Of a stretch of 64,000 bases of DNA, positions 37,676-46,915 are shown piece after piece. The DNA comes from Paenalcaligenes niemegkensis. GTDB taxonomy: Bacteria > Pseudomonadota > Gammaproteobacteria > Burkholderiales > Burkholderiaceae_B. The translations under genes were made by a program, and so were the position numbers. The stretch covers positions 186,001-250,000 of the forward strand of contig NZ_JAKGCT010000005.1 of assembly GCF_022230885.1 (NCBI RefSeq), given 5' to 3'. The notes under the pieces were generated by a model that did no database searches, had not been told where the DNA came from, and worked only from the letters and a program-made list of their open reading frames with translations. Position 1 is the stretch's first letter, and each line of letters starts with the position of its first letter.

Positions 37676-39258
37676 ATGAAATTTAACTTTGTCGCAGGCA
37701 CCAAGGCGTTGGTCATTGCTGCGTCGTTGGCTGCTATTGGTGTCGGGTCTGCCGTTCAGGCACAGACAATAACCGCTGTTATGCATTCCAGCCTGCGCGT
37801 GCTGGATCCGATCATGACTACGGCACACATCACTCGCAATCACGGATACATGATTTACGACACGCTATTGGCAACGGATGCCAATAACGAGATCCAGCCG
37901 CAAATGCTCGAAGGTTGGGAGGTGTCGGAAGACGGAAAAACCTATACCCTGACCCTGCGCGAAGGCTTGAAATGGCATGATGGAAACCCGGTTACTGCTG
38001 AAGACTGCATAGCGTCGATCAAGCGCTGGGCCCGCCATGACAAAATGGGTCAGATGATGATGGGCGAGCTGGCCGAAATGAAAGCGGTCGACGAAAACAG
38101 CTTCACCATGAGCTTTAAAGAACCTACCGAGCTGGCATTGCACTCCTTGGCCAAGCCCAGTGGTGTCACGCCATTCATGATGCCTAAGCGCATTGCCGAA
38201 TCACCCGAAAATACGGCAATTACTGAGCATATCGGTTCTGGTCCCTTCAAGATGGTGATGGACGAATTCAGACCGGGCTTACAGGCGGTGTATGAGAAAA
38301 ACGCTGACTATGTACCAAGAACTGAGGCTGCTAGCGGCTTGGCGGGCGGTAAGAATGTGTATGTCGACCGCGTAAAGTGGATCGCGACTCCTGACGCCAT
38401 GACTTCAGTTAACGCGCTCATGAGTGGTGAAGTCGATTATTTGGAGCAATTGCCCTACGATCTGGCACCCATTGTTGAAAGTAATTCTGATATCAACATC
38501 GAAGTTCTGGATCCTCAGGGTTATCAGACGGTCATGCGTATGAATCATATGCACCCTCCCTTTAATGACCCAAAATTCGCCTGGCTGCCATGTACGCCGT
38601 GGATCAGGAACAAGTGTTGCAGGCCATGATCGGTAATACGCAATACTACAAAACGTGCCCTGCGGTTTTTGGTTGTGGCCTTACCTATGAAAGCAATGAA
38701 GGAGCTGACATTAGTGTGAAGGGCAACCCTGAAAAGGCGAAAGAGCTATTGAAAGAAGCCGGCTATGACGGCACGCCAGTTCTTATCTTGCAGCCCACTG
38801 ATACGCCATCAGTTAACACGCAGCCCGTCGTGATTGACCAAGCTCTTAAAGCGGCTGGCTTTAACGTCAATATGCAGGCAATGGATTGGCAAACAGTCGT
38901 AACCCGCCGCGCCGTACAGTCTGCACCTAAAGACGGTGGCTGGAATATTTTTGCCACGAATAACGTAATGGCTGAGGCGTTTGACCCATTGCGTGCCTTT
39001 GGTGTGGCAGCCAACGGACAGGACGCCTGGTTTGGCTGGCCTGATGTTCCGGCAATTGAAGAGCTGCGCTTGAAGTTCTCGAGAGAGCCTGACCTGGATG
39101 AACGCAAGAAGTTAGTCGAACAGATTCAGACCTTAGTTATAGAGGAAGGGGTGTTGTTACCCATGGGTCAGTATTACGTCCCAGGAGCCTTTCGTAGCAA
39201 TCTGAGCGGCATGCTGGAATCGCCGGCACCTATCTTCTGGAACATCAAGAAATCTTAA
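37676..39258 (+). CDS. dipeptide-type ABC transporter substrate-binding protein (frameshifted)
   Basis: Periplasmic binding protein of the SBP_bac_5 family, 527 residues after correction. Signal peptide ends at GSAVQAQT. Family segments: DPIMTTAHITRNHGYMIYDTL, WEVSEDGKTYTLTLREGLKWHDG, IGSGPFKM and the late FDPLRAFGVAANG. The frame breaks near 38578 (DPKFAWLPC); one more C gives DPKFRLAAMYAVDQEQVL. ATG at 37676 follows GGGTGGAG. It starts 30 bases after dsdA, so its ligand may be D-serine-containing peptides or similar compounds. Confidence 0.9.
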
Positions 39259-39272
39259 TCGATTAACAGCCT

Positions 39273-40214
39273 ATGTTGAACTTTATCTTGCGGCGTACTG
39301 CAGCTTCAATACCGGTAATGCTAGTCGTGGCAGCGGTAGTGTTCGCGTTGCTCCGCCTAACGCCCGGAGACCCTGCAGCCATTATTGCAGGTGATTCGGC
39401 AACCTCTGCGCAGCTCGAAGAAATACGCCGCATGATGGGGTTAGACCAGCCTATCTACACACAGTTTTTTATGTGGTTGTGGAAGGTGCTTCATGGTGAC
39501 TTCGGCACGTCGCTCTTATCTGGCGTGCCGGTCGCTGACATGATCGTACAGCGCATGGGACCATCAATAGCGTTGGCCTCCAGTACCATTGTGGTGGCAG
39601 TTTGCATCGCGATTCCTTTAGGGATTGTTGCTGCCTGGCGCCAGGGGAAGTTGTTGGATCGTGTGGTTATGGCGACTTCGGTACTGGGCTTTTCAGTTCC
39701 TGTGTTTGTTACCGCTTATGTTCTGATTTTGTTGTTCTCGATAAGGCTGGAGTGGTTTCCCGTGCAGGGTTATCAGCCACTTTCGGCAGGCATATGGCCT
39801 TTCTTGCGTTCGCTCGTTTTGCCTACCGCAGGGTTAAGTACCGTCTATGTGGCGCTTATTGCGCGTATTACCCGCACCAGCATTATCGAGGTGATGGGTG
39901 AAGATTTCATTCGGACCGCCCGCGCTAAAGGAATGAAAGAGAGTCGTGTGCTGATAGGTCATGCCTTGCGTAATGCTGCTGTGCCTATCGTTACGATTAT
40001 TGGGGTTGGCATTGCCATGCTTATTAGCGGAGTCGTGGTGACCGAATCAGTGTTTAACCTTCCAGGGCTCGGCCGTCTGGTGGTTGAGGCCGTGTTAGCA
40101 CGTGATTATCCTGTTATTCAGGCGCTAATACTATTGTTCGCCTTGGTGTATGTCGTGATCAACCTCATCGTTGATGCGCTGTATACCGTGTTTGACCCAC
40201 GCATTCGATATTGA
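39273..40214 (+). CDS. dipeptide-type ABC transporter permease (DppB type)
   Basis: First membrane subunit of the importer, 313 residues, with six hydrophobic segments. It starts MLNFILRRTAASIPVMLVVA, typical of DppB, has GDPAAIIAGDSAT, the long periplasmic loop ending in FPVQGYQPL, and the EAA loop EDFIRTARAKGMKESRVLIGHALRNA. It is 14 bases behind the binding-protein gene and nearly abuts the second permease. Confidence 0.94.
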   Translation: MLNFILRRTAASIPVMLVVAAVVFALLRLTPGDPAAIIAGDSATSAQLEEIRRMMGLDQPIYTQFFMWLWKVLHGDFGTSLLSGVPVADMIVQRMGPSIALASSTIVVAVCIAIPLGIVAAWRQGKLLDRVVMATSVLGFSVPVFVTAYVLILLFSIRLEWFPVQGYQPLSAGIWPFLRSLVLPTAGLSTVYVALIARITRTSIIEVMGEDFIRTARAKGMKESRVLIGHALRNAAVPIVTIIGVGIAMLISGVVVTESVFNLPGLGRLVVEAVLARDYPVIQALILLFALVYVVINLIVDALYTVFDPRIRY

Positions 40215-40222
40215 GGCTACTG

Positions 40223-41116
40223 ATGACGACAACTTCTACACATCAGGCGGCGCTTGATTCCATCCCAGAGGCAGTGCACAAGCCGCGCTCTGCTTTTTCT
40301 AAAACTTTCAAGACTGTACCTGTCATTGTCGGGCTAACCATATTGGTGTTAATGATCTTGGTGGCGATATTCGCCCCATGGTTAAGCCCGTATGAGCCTA
40401 CTCAAATTAATCCAATCGCTCGCTTAAAAGGAATCTCGGCCGAACATTGGCTTGGTACAGACGCGTATGGGCGCGACGTGCTTAGCCGAGTACTGTATGG
40501 CGCTCGTGTTTCGCTGATGGTAGGCGCAGGTGTCGCCATACTGAGTGTGACCCTGGGCTTGGTTATTGGAGTGGTGGCTGGCTATTTCCGCTGGGTTGAT
40601 GCAATTGTCATGCGGATTATGGATGGTTTGATGGCGATTCCTGGAATACTGCTGGCCATTGCCTTGGTATCGCTTTCGGGCTCTAGCCTGTTAACCGTCC
40701 TTATTGCCATTACGATCCCTGAAGTGCCCAGGGTAGTACGTCTGGTGCGCAGCGTGATCTTAAGCGTACGTAATGAACCCTATGTCGAGGCGGCGGTATC
40801 GCTTGGTACGCCCACGCTAACGCTGATGCGACGGCATTTAGTGCCTAACACGCTGGCTCCGTTGGTGGTGCAGGGGACCTACGTATTTGCGTCAGCCATT
40901 CTGACTGAGGCTATTTTGAGCTTTTTAGGTGCAGGCGTTCCTCCCGCAACGTCGTCGTGGGGCAACGTCATGGCTGATGGCCGCTCGTTCTTTCAGCTAC
41001 TTCCTGGGCTGGTCTTGTATCCCGGGCTGCTGCTATCGCTAACCGTGTTAAGTGTGAACGTATTGGGTGATGCCTTGCGTGATGCACTTGATCCGCGTAT
41101 GGCCCGTCGGGTGTAA
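40223..41116 (+). CDS. dipeptide-type ABC transporter permease (DppC type)
   Basis: Second membrane subunit, 297 residues. It has the DppC hallmarks LGTDAYGRDVLSRVLYGARVSLMVG and the EAA loop EPYVEAAVSLGTPTLTLMRRHLVPN, then LSFLGAGVPPATSSWG. I chose ATG at 40223, preceded by GAGG; the longer frame from 40211 begins with TTG and overlaps the dppB stop. Partner of the preceding permease and of the fused ATPase that follows. Confidence 0.94.
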   Translation: MTTTSTHQAALDSIPEAVHKPRSAFSKTFKTVPVIVGLTILVLMILVAIFAPWLSPYEPTQINPIARLKGISAEHWLGTDAYGRDVLSRVLYGARVSLMVGAGVAILSVTLGLVIGVVAGYFRWVDAIVMRIMDGLMAIPGILLAIALVSLSGSSLLTVLIAITIPEVPRVVRLVRSVILSVRNEPYVEAAVSLGTPTLTLMRRHLVPNTLAPLVVQGTYVFASAILTEAILSFLGAGVPPATSSWGNVMADGRSFFQLLPGLVLYPGLLLSLTVLSVNVLGDALRDALDPRMARRV

Positions 41117-41125
41117 AGGCAAACT

Positions 41126-42813
41126 ATGACAAATAATAATATAAAGACGAATATCGTTCTGACGATCGATAAGCTGCAGGTGTGCGTGCGCGACGAGGAT
41201 GCTCCCGATGGAATCGGTAGCACCATTGTGCATGAGCTAAGCCTGCATGTAGAGTCTGGAGAAACCTTGTGTATTGTGGGCGAGTCAGGGTCAGGGAAGT
41301 CGGTTAGTTCAATGGCGGTAATGGGTCTTTTACCTAAAGATAGCTTAATGGCTACAAAAGGCGCTATTACCATTGATGGTGAAGACGTCCTGCAGTGCAC
41401 GCCCGCACGCATGCGTGAATTGCGCGCATCGAAGGTAGCAATGGTGTTTCAGGAACCCATGACCGCGCTCAACCCGGTTCACAAAGTAGGCCGCCAGGTT
41501 GAGGAGGTGTTACGGCTGCATAGTCGTTTATCAGCCGCCGAGCGTCGTAAGCAGGTAATGGCTATGCTGGCCTCGGTGCATTTGCCCGATATCGAACGTA
41601 TATATGAGTCCTACCCCCATGAGCTTTCAGGTGGGCAGCGTCAGCGCATTGTGATTGCCATGGCGTTGATTTTGAAGCCAAAACTGCTCATTGCTGACGA
41701 ACCTACCACCGCTTTGGATGTCACCACACAAAAGCAAATTCTGAGCCTTATCAAAGAGCTCCAGGCCAAGCATGGAACCGCAGTCATTTTTATTACGCAC
41801 GACTTTGGCGTAGTTGCCGAGATTGCGGACCGAATCTTAGTCATGAACCAAGGGCGTGAGGTTGAAACGGGCACACGGGAGCAGGTTTTGGCCAAGCCAA
41901 GCGAAGACTACACACGCATGCTGGTATCGTCGGTGCCAAGCCTCACGCCAACCAGTAAGCCCGTGCAAGATGGCGAAATTGTACTGGAAGTTCGAGATTT
42001 GCATAAAAGCTACTTCAAGCCTAAGCAATTCTTAAAAAACAAGAGATGGTCGCCGCTGCAGCGGAGGTCAGCTTCGCCTTGCGCCGGCGGGAGATTGTAG
42101 GCATCGTGGGCGAGTCAGGCTCAGGTAAGTCTACCGTTGCACGCTGTGTCATGCGCTTGATTGAACCCAGCTCAGGGGAGATTGTGCTGCAGGGCACTGA
42201 TATTACGGGTTTAAGCCGCGCTGCACTGACTCCGATGCGCAAGCGTATTCAAATTATTTTCCAGGATCCTTACCGGAGCTTAAATCCACGCCGAAAAGTG
42301 GGTGATTCCGTTATGGAGGGTTTGCTGAACTATGGCACTTCTTACGACCAGGCACTAAAGCAGGCCGCTCGGGCAATGGAGCTTGTAGGTCTGCCCGCTG
42401 AGGCACTTGAGCGATATCCACATCAGTTTTCTGGAGGACAACGTCAGCGCATATGCATTGCACGAGCTTTGGTGATGGAGCCTGACATTTTGGTCGCGGA
42501 TGAAGCCGTGTCAGCACTGGATGTGTCGGTGCAAGCTCAAGTGCTTGAGCTTTTAGAAGAAATTCGTGAGCGGGTTGGTGTCGGCGTTTTATTTATCACC
42601 CACGATTTACGTGTTGCCGCACAAATCTGTGACACGATCATTGTGATGAAAAAAGGCCTGGTTGTTGAGGCAGGGCCGGCGGCTCAGGTGCTGGCCGAGC
42701 CTAAAGAAGAATATACGCAGCGTTTAATTACGGCGGCACCTGGACGTCATTGGGATTTTCAAAACTTCAGGCCGGTAGCAGACTCCACATCCAAACAGTT
42801 CACTACTCACTAA
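41126..42813 (+). CDS. fused double ATPase of dipeptide ABC transporter (DppD-DppF; frameshifted)
   Basis: Two ATPase domains in one chain, 562 residues after correction, as in GsiA/YliA. Domain 1 has [23 protein letters not shown] and [12 protein letters not shown]; domain 2 has [24 protein letters not shown] and DILVADEAVSALD. A linker with the SYFKPKQFLKK segment joins them. The frame breaks at the A-run 42034-42039; one more A gives FLKKQEMVAAAAEVSFAL and one long protein. It powers the importer of the two permeases just upstream. Confidence 0.92.
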
Positions 42814-42832
42814 TAAGACGAGACAACAAATC

Positions 42833-44331
42833 ATGGCACGTATTGTTTATGGCGGTTTTCAACACGAGACCAACACCTTTGCCCCCGACCTCGCCGACTG
42901 GGCCGCCTTTGAAGCGGGAGGGGTTGGCCCGGCGTGGTGAGTGGCAATGCTATCTGGCCTGCCATCAAGGGAGCAAATATCCCTGCGGCAGGCTTTATCG
43001 CTAAAGCCCAGGCTGCCGGTGACGAGCTGGTTGCTACTACGTGGTGCGCGGCTAGTCCTTCGGCTCATGTGGAAAAGCACACTTATGAGCGCATTGTCGA
43101 GATGATTTTGTCTGGCATTCGGCAGGCTTTACCTGTTGATGCTGTCTACCTGGATTTGCACGGTGCCATGGTAGCCCAGCACTTTGACGACGGCGAAGGT
43201 GAATTATTGAGCCGAGTACGGGAATTGGTAGGTAACGAAATTCCCATTGTCGCCAGTCTTGATTTACATGCCAACGTTACTCAGCAAATGCTGGAGCAGG
43301 CCGATATGTTAGTGGCGTATCGTACCTATCCCCACGTTGATATGGCCGATACAGGGGCTCGTGCATTCGATTTGCTTAAGCGGCGCCTGGCGACAGGCGT
43401 ACGCCCTAAATTAGCGGTACGCCGTCTGCACTTTCTGGTTCCTATCTGCTGGCAATGTACCGATATTGAGCCAGCAAAAGGCTTATACCAATTGCTGGAA
43501 AAAACGGAAGGTCTAGATGTTCACCTTTCCTTTGCTACCGGCTTTCCTGCGGCTGATTTTCCGGAATGCTCACCCGTGGTCTGGGCCTATGCCGATACTT
43601 TAGAGGATGCGCAGCAGGCCACCAATATCGTTGCCGATGCTGCTGAAGCCGCCGAAGAGCGTTTTGCTGGCAAATTGTACAGCCCCGATGAAGCGGTAAA
43701 GTACGCGATGCAGCAAAGTGCCGGGGCTACCAAGCCCATTGTTATTGCTGATGCCCAGGACAACCCCGGTGCGGGCAGTAATTCGGATACTACCGGTATG
43801 TTGCGTGCCCTGGTTGCCAATGACGCTCAGAATGCTGCGATTGGCTTAATTGTTGATCCAGTGGCGGCATTAAAGGTTCACGAGGCAGGCAAGGGCGCGA
43901 CCATACGCTTGGCTATCGGAGGCAATTCCGGAATTCCCGATGATGAGCCTTTTGAAGCTGATTTTCTGGTCGAGAGCTTATCAGATGGGGTGGCCTATGC
44001 GAAGGGGCCTTACTACTCCGGCTTTACCTTGGAAATGGGCCCCTCCGCCTGCTTGCGAATAGGCGGAGTGCGTGTGGTATTAGCGTCGCGTAAAGTGCAA
44101 TTGGCCGACCGCGTAATGTTCAGCTATGTAGGAATTGATGCGCCGACGCAAGATGTCCTGGTCGTCAAAAGTGCTGTGCACTTTCGTGCTGACTTTACAC
44201 CGATGGCAGAAGAAATTATTGTGGCTGCAGCACCAGGCTCTATGCCCATGATTTTGAGTCAGTTACCTTGGAAAAATCTGGCGGAAGGGATGAGGATAGA
44301 TCCTTGTGGCGAAGTCTTTGAGCCCAGTTGA
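42833..44331 (+). CDS. M81 family metallopeptidase (MlrC-like; frameshifted near 5' end)
   Basis: Zinc peptidase of the M81 family, related to MlrC, which cuts linearised microcystin. It has 499 residues after correction. The start MARIVYGGFQHETNTFAPD is the family N-terminus; the frame breaks at the G-run 42920-42923, where one more G gives EAGGGWPGVVSGNAIWPAI. Other conserved segments: YLDLHGAMVAQHFDDGEGELL, SLDLHANVTQQML, YPHVDMADTGARAFDLL and DAQDNPGAGSNSDTTG. It closes the operon with dsdA and the peptide importer, which suggests cleavage of imported peptides or modified amino acids, possibly with D-residues. Confidence 0.9.
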
Positions 44332-44416
44332 GCCTATAGCTCGATCAGACGTGTGAGGGGCAGTAGCTTTTGAGTTTCGCTGGCAGCGACCCAAGCTGGC
44401 TGTAAAAAGGTCTGTA

Positions 44417-44446
44417 AACAAGCGATTCTTTAAAGAATCGCTTGTT
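44417..44446. terminator. 30-base perfect palindrome between convergent genes
   Basis: AACAAGCGATTCTTT is followed directly by its exact reverse complement. It lies between the M81 gene and the convergent aminotransferase gene, where it can form a strong hairpin with a TTTAAA loop in both transcripts. A T-run is absent on both sides, so termination efficiency is uncertain; it may also protect 3' ends. Confidence 0.6.
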
Positions 44447-44484
44447 CAGGCATCTGGGGGAAATTGCGCTGTGGAAAGTTCGTA

Positions 44485-45750
44485 TCACCCACGTAGGGCT
44501 TCTTCGATAATATCCAGAGCTTCGTCCATGATCTTGTCAGTGATAGTCAGAGGAAATAAGAAGCGGATAACGTTAGCTTCAGTACCACAGCTGAGCAAGA
44601 GCAGACCTTGTTCTAAAGCACGCTCTTGAACGGTCTTAACGAAGCTGGGGTCTGCCATGCCGGTGTCAGGGTCTTTGAATTCAGCGGCGATCATCGCGCC
44701 CAGGCCACGAATGTCGGCTATATTCTTGACGTCTTTGGCAATGGCTTTTAAACGCTCTTGCAGGCGCTTGCCCAGCTCGTTCCCACGAGCGAGCAGATCC
44801 TCATCTTTTATTACATCAATAACAGCAAGAGCCGATGCCACGGCTAAGGGGTTTCCGGCATAAGTGCCGCCTAAACCACCAGGAGCTGGAGCGTCCATGA
44901 TCTCGGCACGACCACAGACACCTGAGAGCGGCATACCACCCGCTAAGCTTTTTGCCATGGTCGTTAAGTCTGCATGTACATCGTAATGTTCCATTGCAAA
45001 CAGCTTTCCAGTGCGGCCGAAGCCAGTTTGCACTTCATCAGCCACCAGCAAAATACCGTGTTCGTCGCAGACTTCACGTAAATGTTTCATGAACTCAGGA
45101 GGGCAAACGTTAAAACCGCCTTCCCCTTGTACAGGCTCAAGAATAATTGCAGCGACGTTTTTAGGATCCAGAGCAGAGGTAAAGAGAGCTTTTAGGGCGC
45201 GTTTCGCATCCTCAACGGAAACGCCGGCTTGCTCGTTGGGATAGGCGGTGTGGTAAACATCGCTAGGGAAGGGGCCAAATCCGACCTTATAGGGGTTAAC
45301 TTTCCCGGTGAGCGCCATGCCGAGTAAGGTGCGACCATGGAACGATGCGTTAAATGCCACGACAGACGGACGACCAGTGTAGGAGCGTGCGATCTTGATG
45401 GCGTTTTCTACCGCTTCGGCACCCGTGGTGAAGAAGGCGGTTTTCTTGTCGCCTGGGCCGGGTACGAGCTGGTTAATTTTTTCCGCCAGTTCTACATAGC
45501 TCTCATAAGGCACTATTTGATAAGCCGTATGCGTAAAGCGCTGTAATTGCTCTTCAATGGCTTTGATCAGACGCGGATGGCGATGGCCGGTGTTGAGTAC
45601 GGCGATACCAGCGGCAAAGTCGATATAACGCTTGCCTTCAACATCCCATAACTGGGCGTTGTCGGCCCGATCAGCATAAAAATTGCACATGATGCCAACG
45701 CCACGAGGGGTAGCAGCATCTTTTCGTTGTTTTAAGTTGGCGTTGCTCAT
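44485..45750 (-). CDS. gabT: 4-aminobutyrate aminotransferase-type enzyme
   Basis: Class III PLP aminotransferase, 421 residues, expected to convert GABA (or a related omega-amino acid) to the semialdehyde with 2-oxoglutarate as acceptor. Motifs: FTTGAEAVENAIKIAR, SFHGRTLLGMALTGK, ILEPVQGEGGFN, LVADEVQTGFGRTGK and the PLP Lys in TMAKSLAGGMPL. The sequence agrees well with GabT/PuuE proteins, so GABA is likely. It is divergent from a GntR regulator across a 390-base gap. No succinate-semialdehyde dehydrogenase lies beside it; the PuuC-type dehydrogenase at 58.7 kb could supply GABA. Confidence 0.9.
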   Translation of the reverse strand: MSNANLKQRKDAATPRGVGIMCNFYADRADNAQLWDVEGKRYIDFAAGIAVLNTGHRHPRLIKAIEEQLQRFTHTAYQIVPYESYVELAEKINQLVPGPGDKKTAFFTTGAEAVENAIKIARSYTGRPSVVAFNASFHGRTLLGMALTGKVNPYKVGFGPFPSDVYHTAYPNEQAGVSVEDAKRALKALFTSALDPKNVAAIILEPVQGEGGFNVCPPEFMKHLREVCDEHGILLVADEVQTGFGRTGKLFAMEHYDVHADLTTMAKSLAGGMPLSGVCGRAEIMDAPAPGGLGGTYAGNPLAVASALAVIDVIKDEDLLARGNELGKRLQERLKAIAKDVKNIADIRGLGAMIAAEFKDPDTGMADPSFVKTVQERALEQGLLLLSCGTEANVIRFLFPLTITDKIMDEALDIIEEALRG

Positions 45751-46138
45751 TAGTAGTCTCCAAGTTGTTCAAGGTATCCAAAGTTATCGCTGAACGCACA
45801 GCGTAGTGAATTGCTACGTCAACGGCTTATTAGCTTGTTGGCCATTGCGGTGCATGAAGACTGTGGATGGAAAGAGCTTAAGTCTTCTTTGGTACTTTAC
45901 AAAGATCCATTACACCCAAGATAAAGGGTACCGCTTTGAGGCAAACAGGCGTCGCGTAATCAAGCGTCAAGCCTTGAGCCTGCTCGTATCACCTTTTTGA
46001 TGGTTCGATGGCCTGTCCAGTTCAGTTATCTGTTCAAATTGGTGGTTAACCCTAGTTTTCGCGTTTTTATCTTGATAACCCGCTCTGGTGTACGGTAGCT
46101 TAGTGGCCTGACCACCAGACCTTTCAAATGGACAAAAA
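45751..46138. other. intergenic region, divergent gabT and GntR-ThDP promoters
   Basis: No gene is convincing here. Near the right end, TGGCCTGACCACCAGACC and TTGGTGGTTAACC have partial TGGT/ACCA symmetry of the type bound by FadR-subfamily GntR proteins, but no clear consensus can be defined. A 64-codon frame at 45806-46000 lacks a ribosome site and any recognisable motif. Confidence 0.4.
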
Positions 46139-46867
46139 ATGAGTGTATTTGAAGCCGTCGCCGTGCCGCGCTTATATCGCGTTATTGCGGATCAAATTGC
46201 CGGAAAAATTCGTAATGGTGAGTTTCCGGTTGGTGGTCGCCTGCCCTCGGAGCGCGAGCTCGCCGAGCAATTACGCGTTAGCCGGGCCTCTGTGCGTGAA
46301 GCGCTTATCGCTCTTGAGCTCGAGGGGTATGTGTCAGTTCGTGTAGGTACAGGGGTATTTGTACTCAGCGCTCATCATCCTGAAGATTTCAAATCAAAAG
46401 ATACTGCGTCTGTGGCCATTGAGTATGACAACGACCTTGGGCCGTTTGATCTGTTGGAAACCCGCTTGCTGCTTGAGCCTGAAAGTGCGGCGCTGGCGGC
46501 GAAGCTGGCAACCGACGAGCAGATTCAAGCCATTCGCGATGCGCACGCCGAAATGGCAAATAACCCGACTCCGTCGCGTGCGGATCATGCTTTTCACATG
46601 GCTGTAGCGGTAGCAAGTGGCAATGCTGCTTTAGTTGCTGTCATTGCTCACATATGGGATTTGGCTCTGAACAGTGCGGTATTTTCACGCATGGATAAAC
46701 ACTTTGTGGATGCGCGTGTCTGGGAAAAAGCAGACAAAGAACATGCGCGCATTCTGGATGCTATTGCGGCACGTGATGCCACTCGTGCAAGAAACGCAAT
46801 GCATGACCATTTGGTTGGAATCCTGGCGCGGTTACGTGTCGATTTTGGTGGCGATGGGGCTATATAG
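46139..46867 (+). CDS. GntR-family regulator, FadR/FCD subfamily
   Basis: Regulator of 242 residues with the winged helix KIRNGEFPVGGRLPSERELAEQLRVSRASVREALIALELEGYV and an all-helical FCD domain with its metal-site residues (for example DHAFHMAVAVASGN and the late ARDATRARNAMHDHL). It is 48 bases ahead of the ThDP enzyme gene and divergent from gabT, so it probably controls one or both. Effector likely an organic acid. Confidence 0.92.
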   Translation: MSVFEAVAVPRLYRVIADQIAGKIRNGEFPVGGRLPSERELAEQLRVSRASVREALIALELEGYVSVRVGTGVFVLSAHHPEDFKSKDTASVAIEYDNDLGPFDLLETRLLLEPESAALAAKLATDEQIQAIRDAHAEMANNPTPSRADHAFHMAVAVASGNAALVAVIAHIWDLALNSAVFSRMDKHFVDARVWEKADKEHARILDAIAARDATRARNAMHDHLVGILARLRVDFGGDGAI

Positions 46868-46915
46868 TTCGGACGTCACGACCGCAACGCGGCTGGATCC
46901 TAGAGGAGAATAAAT

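Noticed and set aside
42034..42039. Programmed frameshifting at A-runs as a way to make split DppD/DppF, and likewise at other runs
   Set aside because: Breaks occur at many unrelated runs (A, T, G, C, lengths 2 to 7) with no stimulatory hairpin or slippery heptamer pattern, and they hit housekeeping genes; sequence error explains all of them.
45806..46000. 64-codon open frame in the gabT-GntR gap
   Set aside because: There is no ribosome binding site, no recognisable motif, and it occupies a region expected to hold two promoters.
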